Assembly: GCA_008508345.1 (NCBI GenBank)
Contig: QNGE01000938.1
Coordinates: 38,609 to 102,608 of the forward strand
DNA length: 64,000 nt
Source: Paragonimus westermani
Taxonomy: Eukaryota > Platyhelminthes > Trematoda > Plagiorchiida > Troglotrematidae
Direction of reading: 5' to 3'
Positions 37,725 to 48,449 of this stretch are shown in pieces. A program made the translations under genes and the position numbers. Position 1 is the stretch's first letter; the number at the start of each line of letters is the position of its first letter. The notes below the pieces were generated by a model. That model had not been told where the DNA came from, ran no database searches, and saw nothing but the letters and a program-made list of their open reading frames with translations.

Positions 37725-37981
37725 TGCTGACCACTGATATTGATCGCATATTTGGCACGAACGACTATTCACTCAAACAATGTTGGCTGTGCTACCACTC
37801 ATGTTGCACAATCCCTGAGACAGGAGAGAAAATAAACCTCTCGCTAACCCATATAGATGACCGCCAATTATGGTTTCCCGGTCAGTTATCACTTGCTGAT
37901 CTTAACGCACACGGTTCGTGTTATAACGCGGAACGACCGAACGAATGCAATCGAGCTGGAACGATCCCTATGACGCAATGA
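37725..37981 (+). CDS. Candidate cysteine-rich terminal segment, 85 codons
   Basis: The acceptor TGCTTTTTGAGTCACAG ends at 37724 and a phase-1 frame runs to TGA at 37979-37981. The product has clustered cysteines (QCWLCYHSCCTIPETGEK, later HGSCYN and NECNR) and a central strand-like stretch INLSLTHIDDRQLWF. An internal GT at 37902 could end it earlier. The phase-1 start would also match the end of the FN3-2 exon (36046), so one reading is an alternative last exon that produces a short secreted receptor. No family was recognised. Confidence 0.25.
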
Positions 37982-38345
37982 TACTGTATGCGTTGTTTTA
38001 CCCCCAAGAGCCAATAGCCAAGTAGACCATGAAGAAAAAACACTGGTCTCCAGAAAGAGAGCTTCTACTGTCTCAGCCCGAAGACAAATTACAAGCGCAG
38101 CTCTTGCGTACTTATAACTCATCAAGCGACCTGATAAATAATGTTCAATATTCAATGTTCAATGTTCAAAGAAAAGCGTCCTGGGTCAATAACAGGCGAA
38201 TTAGCGTCCAGTATGAAAATCGACACGCGAAATAAAATGATGGTAATTTGGTGGCGCGTAAAAGAGGAATTCGAATTTACAAAAATAATAAATGTTCACT
38301 ACCGGTTAACTGGACGGTTTTTGGGGTACTCAACATCTCCAACAG

Positions 38346-38703
38346 TTCGACTGCCTGGATTAAGTATACCCAGTGCGGATTAGCTCCAGCCTGCTCAACT
38401 CCAACGCCGTGCGCTTTTTGGACGACAATCTTCCAGAACATTCACTGCAAATGTCAAAGCCACATACAAGTATGTGCTGATCCACTCACAAAAAACGAAT
38501 GTTCCCACTCGCCATCAGTAGTACACCAAAAATTCTCGTGCAAAAAGGTGTGTGATTATTTCCAACAAAGAATTAAGTTCCTTTTTCTGAACACAAAGGT
38601 ACCACCTTTTTATCCTGTGCAGCTTATTTTAGCAGATAGCCGAATTTTTGCTCGTACTCACAGCTATAAAACACCCATGGTCTTAGACACTTTTCAACAG
38701 TAA
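38346..38703 (+). CDS. Candidate strongly cysteine-rich exon inside the FN3-2/FN3-3 intron
   Basis: The whole open frame runs 38248-38703 (151 codons), the longest in this part of the window. A good acceptor (AACATCTCCAACAG) ends at 38345 and gives phase 2. The frame may end at a donor (GTACCA at 38599, phase 0), at another (GTGTGT near 38551), or at the stop at 38701-38703. The product has about nine cysteines in 60 residues: YTQCGLAPACSTPTPCAFW, then HCKCQSHIQVCADP, NECSHS and FSCKKVCDYF. The part before the acceptor has N-glycosylation-type NWT, NIS and NSS sites. Such spacing suggests a disulfide-bonded extracellular module. I could not assign it to a known one. Joining with 37225-37438 is frame-compatible. 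Confidence 0.33.
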
Positions 38704-41380
38704 AAATAGCCAAGTGGTTTGGCAACCTCTAATCAAATGTGAATTACGGCTCCTTAAGGTGGATTGTGACTAACGTTGTTCCGTGTTTTAGGTTTTGCTC
38801 ATGTGCAGCAAATACATAGTCATCCAACTGCCTCCTGGGCATTACCTACACGGTTGACAGCCTGATCATAAATGGTTTTGATTTACAGTGAGCTTATTAT
38901 GCATTGTGTTACCTGCCCAATTGAACATAGCTCACACAGTTTGAGATTGGTGGTATTTTAACCGTCACTGTGGTGTGACCTGTTTCAACAGGGGATAATT
39001 TATTCCCGATTTACGCTGTCCAGCTTGAACCAGAGGGATTCGTGTGTGAAAGGCTTCGACTGATAGATTTTGTGGTCATGCTGCTAAAAGTTAGCAATAT
39101 TTCAGCCACTTGAGAACATCCACTCGTAAACTGTCAAAGAATACTTTATTCCTAGAAAGCAAAACTGTCGGAAACTCCACTATTTACTACTTATCCTAGA
39201 ACCTAGAGATAGATTTATGTATCAAGAATTAGTGAGTGAATTGCGGAGATCTTTGCTAATGAAGAATAGTGATTTAATACTCATGATGAATCCTTACACA
39301 ACTGACACAACTTGATATAGAACGAAGTGTAATACACTTGGTTCTCACCTAACTCTCGTTGAGCTGATGTTACCTCAAGTTTAGCACCAAACATGGCAGA
39401 TCTTTTTGACGTTTTCCCTGCATACTGATATATTACATCATTCACCCCGTTCTTAGTCTTGTTGTTCTATGCACACTACACCTATCAGCGAGACAAACGA
39501 TCAATACATACTGGTGGAGTAGTGAAGATTACTATCAAAGAGGTATTTATTATTCTGGTTTGCAGTTAGTCCGGACCTGAATTTCACCTAAGAACCCGTG
39601 GGAATTGTTGCTTATGTGTCCAGAGGCACTTAAGTGTCCGAATTAAAGCTGATAAAAGCTGTCCAAAGAGCTTGGATTATAATCTGACGACTACACTCGC
39701 GTTACAACCTAACCCATGTGTAGAATCGATGCATAGAAGTTCACAAATTGGGTGGACACGACCTTTCACTTTAAAGTTTCACTATTTTCTTCCTAGTGAA
39801 GTGTTCTCTGTGCGAAATGGAAGACTGTCTACAGTGATTTGAATTTTTTCAACACTGAAAATAATGTCTTCTTCAAACGGTATGCACTTTGACAAGCGTG
39901 GGTTATACGTAAAGAATATTGCGTCAATCTCGGTGTAAAAAATTCGGCGCAAACGACATCCTATGACAAAATACGTAGGTTGTAAGTAGTATCCGCGGAG
40001 TAGTAGTTATAATTCCATTCGCAAGTTTTGTATCTTCTGTGTTCCTGACACATGTGAAATAAACATGGTCATAGTACAACCATCCTATGGAATGTGTTCG
40101 CTCATGGAAAAACTGCCAGGTAATATTTACTGAATATAATGTTCGATTTCTGCGTTTTATAAAACGTTTTCCGAAATAGTGTGTACAGCTTCATGATAGC
40201 CTGTGGACAATTTATGGTGTTCTCAGAAGTAGAACGTGGACTTTATTGAACATGTTGCCCGATGTGTGCGCACACAAAGCTCCATCAAGCGTGGAATATT
40301 TGCATGTTGACATTTTTCAGGTTCGCATGATTCATCGACTGAGGCTTGTAAGTGATTTCCTCATATAAGAAACAGTTGCTCGAATTGGTATGATATTTTG
40401 CCTGCTTGAGTGACTTCATACAACAAATTTACTTAACACATACTCAATGTTAAGAAGGACGAATATACTAACTTTTACGGCTAGCTGATTTCTGTTCGGT
40501 ATATTGCACCTGTGTAATTCGAGCACATTTTATTTGTTAATGTGTGTATGTGTGTGAACCGCACTTTCCTATCCTAACCACTCACCGTAATAACACGCTG
40601 GTAGCTACCACCTGCTATACGTAAGTAACGCTCCCATTTTATTTGGGCATCCTCCTTCTCGATTTTTCTTGTAACAGATCTATTTGAAACTTACTGTGCA
40701 TTCATACGTTTCAGGCTGGATAACTGAAATGGCAGTTTTACGAGATTGATCGTTGCAACCAAAAGAGGCGTCGCCTTTTATTTCGAAGTTAACTTTAACT
40801 ACTAACCAATTTAATCAGTAGTGCGGTTGTACACGAAAATCGGTCAGGTTGAGGTATTTACGGTGGGTGGTTCAACGGAGTAACAGCTCTAATTTAATCA
40901 CCTCTGGCCATGCCTGTTGAACTTAGAACAGCGTTCGCGAAGTCATCAGTTATTTACTGGCATTCTCAAATGTTCGCTTCTGCAGCGTGATTTTGTTTGT
41001 GTTGTCTCACTCACTCAAGATTTGTATAATTTCAAATAGTCAGAAAAGCAAACTTCTGTCTCCTAGGAAAATGTTTACGTGGTTAGTGTATCCAAACCGT
41101 GATGTATTTTGACTGCAACTGGGCTGATTTCAGGTGATGAATGCCAGATCACCTGTCCATAACCTTCTTTTTAACCATGCCATTTCATAGAAGAGCACTA
41201 TTAATATGTATTTTCCCACTAACCGACATTCATATGCATGTTCCATCTGCCAGTTTTCTTTTATTCCTATATCCCCAACACTCGAAACTTGTCACATCTA
41301 ACTGAATAAGATGTCAGGAATAATCACGAAACGATTTTCTAGCCTGACCACTTTTTGGAAAACTACCACTTTCCTTACAG

Positions 41381-41701
41381 TCCCTTCTGGTCCGACCAAT
41401 TTTCACGGAACCTCAGTCGATCCAACTACCATTCGCCTTGGGTGGAAAGCACCTGACGTGCCGGCAGGTGCAGAATTGTTGGCTTATCAGCTTCGGTATC
41501 GTGCTGCATCATCCGACAAGTCCATCGTGACGCACTCAGACACCACGCAAGCTACTCAAACCGTGACAATTGACCCTGATTTGACGGAATATTTTCTCAA
41601 AGGACTCGAACCTAGTACTTTGTACTACCTTAATTTGGCCGGTCGAACAGCCACTGGACTAGGTGTAGGAGCACAGATTGAAGTGACCACAAAAGATTAT
41701 T
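41381..41701 (+). CDS. LAR-like receptor tyrosine phosphatase exon: FN3-3
   Basis: The acceptor ACTTTCCTTACAG ends at 41380 and the donor GTAAGT starts at 41702; both junctions are phase 1. The exon encodes one complete FN3 domain of about 107 residues. VPSGPTNFHGTSVDPTTIRL is the A and B strands, GWKAPDVPAG carries the core tryptophan, and LLAYQLRYRAAS is C and C'. VTIDPDLTEYFLKGLEPSTL, followed by YYLNLAGRTATGLGVG, covers E, F and G, ending IEVTTKDY. The motif order VT.DP...Y.L..L.P.TLY...LA.R...G.GV..P.IE.RT is that of the third FN3 domain of LAR-family phosphatases, which is the main basis for the family call. It joins FN3-2 with a GTC codon (V) across the intron. Confidence 0.93.
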
Positions 41702-44512
41702 GTAAGTAGCATTTAATTTCACCCACATGTCGTTTACAACTGAAACTATTTATTAATTCAAAACTTCAAGATCTCCTTATTTTAGTCTTTTGCTATCTAG
41801 TCACGTGGACAAAACTGGATTAGTCTTCAAAAAGCTCATCAGTGAAACGGCATTTCCTTTTTGAAACTTATTTTCAGCGAACTCTTATCGATACTTCTTC
41901 TGGGAAGGTGCAGACATGGTCATGGAATCCAAGATTTTGCAAGTAACTAACTAGGTGGTAAGAAGAGGCTAATTTTTAATTTACGTACGCAGTTCACGAA
42001 GCAATCATTCATGTGTGCGGAGTGCGATAGGTGCATTTCAGATAATAATTCTGGTATTAACAACTGGCGACAAGTCAACGGAGTGATTTCTTTTGTGTGG
42101 ACCCAACGTGTAGTATTTAGTTATGCGGACGGAGTGACCTCTATTTTAAGTGATATTCGGTGGATTTAAAATTACTTTCAAGGTTTCCACTGAGTTTTGC
42201 ACCACCCGTCGAGTCACTTCAAAAGTGACCTCGTAGGGTCGGCTTGATAACGGCTAAGAATGGAACACACATGTCACATGTTTACAGCCAATTGATTCAG
42301 TCACTCAGCCAATGAAGCTATTCCTTGGGCCATCACATTATCACATCAATAGTTGCTACGATCAGAATTTTACAAAAGCATTTTACCTAAACTGTTGATA
42401 AACGGTCCTGTTAGAAAAGGTGTTGCTACCAGGTAGCTGTCGGTTGGATTACGTAATGTTCGGTAAGCACGGTTTAGCTGGGTATTCTCAACACTGTTTA
42501 AACGCTAAAAACTTGCACCAAGGGCAGACCACAACATGAATAGTGTGAATCTGCAAGAAGGTCTGTTAGTTACAGGACAAATGGGAAACTCCTTCAATAT
42601 GGTTTCCATACGTGTAACATTCCTGAAGGTATGAACCAGTTCAATGACGTAAAACCACAAGTCTTTTTGTGATTCTCTATGAAAACACTTGCGTAGGGCA
42701 GAGTTTATACATTTTCCTCAATAAATGGATGACAAGTGTAAGTAGCTCTTCCAAACCGTGGATCAGCATCCAGCTCTGAACCGTCAGTCTGTTCAGCCGT
42801 GGTAGAACGGCATGAATATTTGTAAACTGTTCCAAAAAGTGTGGTTCATCCAAACTCCGCTTGAGTAGCGGTGGTAATTCTGTTGAAGCTGGACTAGTTT
42901 TAAAAATTTACCTGATGCAACGCCAGTATATTTGATGCGTTTGTTTTGCAAAAAGACTGCCCAATAGTCTTAATAAGAGGATAAATTTGTACTTGCTCCA
43001 TCGTTGTGTATACCAGCAGAGTGATCTCATGCGTGGAGTCGTTAGAAAGGACGTCCCATTTTACAAGCCTAGATTTGTTGGGTCCTGAGGAAATTTAAAT
43101 CGATTACTCGAAGAAAATGATGCTAACGGCGAAACGATCATGTTGCAGCAGTCCACATGTATTGCCGCTTCGTTTTAGAAACATATTTTTGTGAAGCAAG
43201 TTGTAGATAACAAAAGCATATAAGCTGTAAAAAATCAACTTGACTACTTACTAGAATAAAAACTGATTAACAAGGCATTCACCCCAAATTTGGCTGTGAC
43301 TGCTGTATTCATTTAGCCATCATCTGCTACGACGTTTTCGGTCAGAGAGTGTGTTTCACCTAGACAGACAGAGAGAAGGCAACCTACAGTGTTACTTTGC
43401 GGTTTTCATTTATCGAAGGTATCAGTTTTTCAAATCTCATCGGTTGACAGGGCAACCAGCTAAATTTGTTTAGCTTACCGGACAATAAATCGAAGTCCTC
43501 AATTCATAATCTGAACACCTCAGTTCATTCAACCTCAAACACTGAACAACAAATTCCCTTTACTATCGTTGTCAAATATCAACCTCCCAACTCCACCACT
43601 TCCTACTTGGGTAATATCCATACGCACTAACCAGTATATTGTAATGGCAACTACGGTCAAGCAGGAGGATAATTAATGTTCACAATAAATTTGGTTGGTT
43701 CAAAAGCCTATACCCAATTTTTCGGTTGTATGACAGTGGTCCTGAAATATCACTCTTGCTAATTTGACAGCAAACCGACCTGAGGGATGAAAAACGGTAT
43801 GTATGCATTAACCTACTTGGTATGAGTAACTCTCTCAGTCTAATTTCGAAACAGTTTAGTTTGATTTAACCAATTCTACAATATCAACATCCAGTCTTTG
43901 CTATCGGTTGACGTCTCCGCAAACATGAGCTTAAACAGGAAAACAAAGATCGTTTTAAAACAAATACACATGCTACTACTGAACCTACCTAGTGTTGGTA
44001 GCTGGCTACGATTGCAAAAAAACTTTCAGTGAATAAAATGAGTTCAGTTTGGTTGTAATTGAATCCTGCTATAAGACGGCAGATGTCACCGCTAAACGAC
44101 AGTGAATCGTGTAATAAGCTTACACTGTCTATTTTTGCTATCGGGCCGCCAACCTTTACGACTCTTTTAATGAGCTTTACAGGTGAATCAGATCAACTCA
44201 AACCAATCATATTTTTCGCCGCTGATCATAACCTCGCCTAGCTAAGCTTCTGCGGTACCCATGCCACTTGATTCAACCATGATTGTTTGCTACTGATTAG
44301 TTCCACAGACGTGAGACTCTATGTTGTTCCTTCCCAGTACTAGCGCTAAATCGACTATTTTCTTTCGAATTCTTATATCCCAATTTCGTCTACTCGATAA
44401 AATAAGAGAGTATTCTAGTCTTAAATTTAATACATCACGAAACGGCAGACTAACTGCAACAATTTGCGGATGTATGATCGTTAATGCGTTCAAACAGCCT
44501 TCGATCTGCCAG
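41702..44512 (+). other. Intron between FN3-3 and FN3-4
   Basis: GT-AG, phase 1, 2.8 kb. No recognisable element or open frame of note. A 60-codon frame at 44059-44241 has no motif. Confidence 0.7.
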
Positions 44513-44911
44513 CCCCCAGCGGAGTGCACTTGCGCAGTCTGACTACCAACAGTGCCAAATTATGCTGGCTACGACCTGACCTACCCAATAAACTCACCCG
44601 ATCCGTCTTGGGCTACGAGCTGTTGTTTGGAACCGCCACAGAAGCTACAGACCCAGCCAATGCTACGGGTGTGATCCCGCTACCACGATCCATTTGCTGT
44701 TGCTTTACTATGATGCACTTGAGTCCAGGCACAGACTATCGCGTCTGGCTCCGCCTCATACGTCAGTCTACTGAGCCGCAACCGGAAGAGTCTGAACGAC
44801 CAAATCAACCACATTCCGGACAGCAACTAATCAACTCTTGGATCGATGACTCAGTGAGACGAATTGCCGGACCTGTATCTGAGCCACAGGCATTTCGTAC
44901 TTTAGTAAATG
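44513..44911 (+). CDS. LAR-like receptor tyrosine phosphatase exon: FN3-4 with expanded loop
   Basis: The acceptor TTCGATCTGCCAG ends at 44512 (phase 1). The donor GTGTGT at 44912 gives phase 1 and joins in frame to the next exon; a GTAAAT at 44905 would give phase 0 and does not fit. The domain runs PSGVHLRSLTTNSAKLCWLR (A, B and tryptophan), then VLGYELLFGTATEA (C and C'), MMHLSPGTDYRVWLRLI (E and F) and GPVSEPQAFRTL (G). Between F and G there are about 35 extra residues, rich in E, P, Q and S, where LAR proteins have a loop of a few residues. YRVW.R is typical of LAR FN3-4. The polypyrimidine tract is weak, so the exact start could be a few bases off. Confidence 0.85.
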
Positions 44912-47900
44912 GTGTGTCTGTTGACAAACAGAAATGCATGCGAGCGTATTAAAGATAGAACCATGACAAACTGAACTGACTTTGCTGTCTTCGAAGGTTA
45001 CCGCTTGCCTTAGATCTCGCATGAAAGAACAGCTTACATATGCACGTTAAACTGCAGTGGGTGTGCAACTTCTCAGAAAGTTTCCTTTCCACCTTTCAAA
45101 TCGTTAGTTTCAGTTTGATAAAGAACTAGAAACCGTTGCTACTGACTAATCGTAATTTTACTGAATCCTTTTCAGAAGGTATGAATTGTAAGTTCAGTGC
45201 TTAACTGAAGTCGCACATTTCAACATAGCTATCGATTTTAACAGGTAGTTTTTCTGAGCAGATGCACCTAGCCATTTTTTAAACGGCTCTCAACAAACTT
45301 CTCAACACAGTCGTTTTGTGCTGTAATCCCATTATATTAGCTGAAGCCTACGACCAACTTTATTTCAAAATTACTGCTCCCGGCTAATTCCTCCTCGCGT
45401 GTTTCAGATCGTTATAGGGACAGTTTCCATCTTGATCATTACACAATATAACTCACAACAATGCTATTACTCACAGGCTTTCTTAAATCTGGGCAATTGT
45501 GATATCGGTTGCCTGATGTGGACATTGAAATCCGGCTGCAACAATACTCATGAGACTACCAAACATTTGGGAGCTAGTTACAGGGAAAATCGTGTAAGTG
45601 TTGAGAGCACGTGAGAAGCTGGAAGTCCGCAGTGATAGTTCCAGTGTTCGGTTGTTCGCCAAACTCAACATTTCGACTGTCAACGTTCATTTATTAAAAG
45701 AGGTATTGTCAGTGGTGTGTAGGAGTTTGAGCGTGTGGAAATGAGCTTTGTGTCGTTGTTACCTCGTATTGTGACTGAAAGTTTGCAATCTTACTGTCAA
45801 GCTCGGTGAACAACTGAACACTGAAGACATAACCTTGTTTGACGGACAGTGTGATGAGAATCACGACAGTCACTTTTCGGCCCTATTTCAGAAAACTCTG
45901 AGAGCGAAGCTAATGTATTATTGCATGTACTATCCGCATGATACCTGCTCATAGCATGGACTCAAAGTTTGCCAGCACATGATTGGTAGATCTCATGCAT
46001 ATCGTGTACAAGAATGGACACAGTGTGGTTATATAGATACACGCAAATTTGTTTCGTATGTGAACTCGTAACTTTATTGAGTGTTTCCAGAAGTGAAAAT
46101 AATTTCAATGTTTTGGTGGGTAGTACTGTCAATATCTGTTATTCTAACTATGGGCTTTTCATGATTTAGTATTGCGGAATTAATTGCAATCTACTCAACA
46201 GTTTTATACCTGTGTATCCAGATATACCTTTTCAGTGTAGGTTAATGAGTAGCAGAAACTTTATTAACGTGTGCAATACAGTACAAGGAAATGCAGCTTA
46301 AACCATCTGGTAAGAACAACATGTCATTGTGACAATCAGAATCTGTGTCCGCTTAAGTCGGTCAGCGACACACTAAAAAAGCACATAATACGTATTTAAT
46401 CAGCTTGTAGTAAACTGTTCGGTAATATAAAAAAATTTTGAGTTCATAAAACTGTCGTTGAAAACATAACGGTTAGAACACTGAACATCGAGGTACCAAC
46501 TACTACAGTCGTTAAGGCAACTGTAGGGATGTTGTCAGGTGGATTACTAATTCAGCGAATTCTGAGGTGTTTAAAGATATGAAGAACAAATTTCGAAGTG
46601 TAATGACTACAAATGTAAGAAATTGAACGCAACTGAATTTTAGTTCAGTAGCTTAATAAATTACATGCTCAAATTACGTGCTCAAATTACTTTAGCCCAG
46701 TTGAACAAAACTGAAGCGTTGGAACATCAACTGCTTTGTAGAGTGATGTTAAAATGTGACCGATGACACACCGGTTGAACTTCAGTGACACAGTGGAGTA
46801 TAATCACAGCTTATGAAAAGCTGAAGGTAATCAACACCGTCGTGACGGGTAAAACTGGTTGTTGAGAACAGTGTACCCCTTTCTGGATGAAATGTGAATA
46901 TTACATTTTTGGCCATTTGGAATACACGAAGAAGCTCGAGAGTTAAATCACAGCATAGTACTTCTGCTTACCTGCTACTAACCTCTATGGTATAATGCGC
47001 GTCAATCTATTGTGTTAATCTATCCCATAATTTGTCACTCACATTTCAAGTGATGTCCGCTCAAATTTGATCGCAGCTTACACATTCAGACATACATTCC
47101 ATTCAGTCTCTTCCGGAATAAACCAATAGGTCAGAGGTTTGCCATTGTCAGAGCTCACTAGTAGCACATCTAAGCATTGGAATGTTCGCAGAGCTTAACC
47201 TTTTTTGGAAGAAAACGTTTCATCACCAAAGGAGGTCACATCATCAGTGAGTAAGTGTTTAAGTGAGATTTTAACGCCAGTCTTACTTCCATAAGTTCAA
47301 ACCTCGGTCCCGACCATCTTGTGCGCTACTGACGAACTCTAGTAAAAGCGAAACTTGAATATGGTGCTTTCTTCTAAAGGCAGTTGACCAGAATGTCTAT
47401 CTGAACGCGTGGTTTGGGATTACCGTTGAGTAAGACTCAATTTATACCGCCCGAATCCCTGATTGGTCATCCGCCCATATCTCGACTTACCGGGTGGTGA
47501 TTGTGAATGCACAGTGCTCATATTCTTTGTGACAATACAATTTAACAGGTGCGTCAAGATTCCGCTCTTCTTCACTGAGAGGGTCTTATGAATCGGGTTG
47601 GTAATATTATTTTAGGCTGTTCGTCCAGCCTAATACTTGCATTACAAACGTTTCGCCACTAATGCGATTGCCCCACCTGTACGCTATACTGGGAGCATAC
47701 TGACAAGTTTCTGTCCGTTCTTAACGTCTTGTTTAGTTCGATGATCAAAATTTTAGTGTGAATATCAGGGGATTTGTACATAGGTATGGAAACTCAATTC
47801 GGAAAACACACTACACGCCATTTGCAGTGCCACTCAAACTAAAACCAAATTACGAGTTCTTCCGTGGGCCGTGCTCAGAACTGAGTATTCAACTATCTTA

Positions 47901-48080
47901 ATGGACTTTGAACGTACACGTTTCTGCTCTAGCATGTGATTTGTCATGGACTTTTTGTCTGTCGCAAGAATAAAGCATGAATGCAGCGCAGATTTGAACA
48001 GTTCGCATGTATTTTTTTGTTAACCGACTGACATCTCTTAGTCAACCCTTAGTCTTCTAAATCATTTTGTTGTACTTCAG
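44912..48080 (+). other. Intron between FN3-4 and the next FN3
   Basis: GT-AG, phase 1, 3.2 kb. It contains a 13-bp tandem pair, AC(A/G)TGCTCAAATT, at 46663-46688. No supported gene. The region 47280-47560 looks different in texture (C and G richer) but I could not match it to a known repeat. Confidence 0.65.
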
Positions 48081-48449
48081 TGCCGGAAATGCCTCAAGGT
48101 CGTAAAATCCTAGTCCATGGTCCAAATACTATTCAAGTAACTTGGAATGGACCGAAAGAACGTACATCAGACGTCCGCCATTACAAACTAACGTGGAAAT
48201 GTTTAGACTGTATACCAGCAACGACGGCAGCCACTGACCAACAGGACACAGATATCCATCATGGAGACCTCTCACAAATGGGGCAGAGAAAGGTATTGGC
48301 AAACTACGGGTCGTCACCAACACATTTATATACAGCAACCATTGGAGATCTCATACCCGACACCTCTTATCAGATTAGTGTAGCTGCAGCGAATATGCGA
48401 GGGCTTGGAGAGAGTTACACCTATCCGGTGGTGCAAACAAAAGTACAAG
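48081..48449 (+). CDS. LAR-like receptor tyrosine phosphatase exon: FN3 domain (5/6 type)
   Basis: The acceptor TTTGTTGTACTTCAG ends at 48080 and the donor GTGAGT starts at 48450, phase 1 at both ends. The exon encodes one FN3 of about 123 residues. VPEMPQGRKILVHGPNTIQV is A and B, TWNGPKERTSDVRHYKLTWK holds the core tryptophan and C strand, LYTATIGDLIPDTSYQISVA is E and F, and AANMRGLGESYTYPVV with QTK is G. Between C and E there is an extra polar segment of roughly 25 residues that starts with CLDC. The start VP..P and the L.P.T.Y..SV.A pattern fit LAR FN3-5 or FN3-6, but the insert prevents a firm number. The last G base pairs with the next exon's AC to give a D codon. Confidence 0.9.

Larger units (their letters stand above)
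36047..41380 (+). other. Intron between FN3-2 and FN3-3 with possible nested exons
   Basis: GT-AG, phase 1, 5.3 kb. Its first 2.7 kb holds the cysteine-rich open segments listed separately. The rest (38704-41380) shows nothing recognisable. A tandem pair of TACAGCAATAAG is at 37091-37114, and a short repeat of TGTTCAA units is at 38140-38169. Confidence 0.6.

Noticed and set aside
38140..38169. TGTTCAA-type repeats as a CRISPR-like or satellite array
   Set aside because: Only about three irregular units with no spacers; a simple local duplication.
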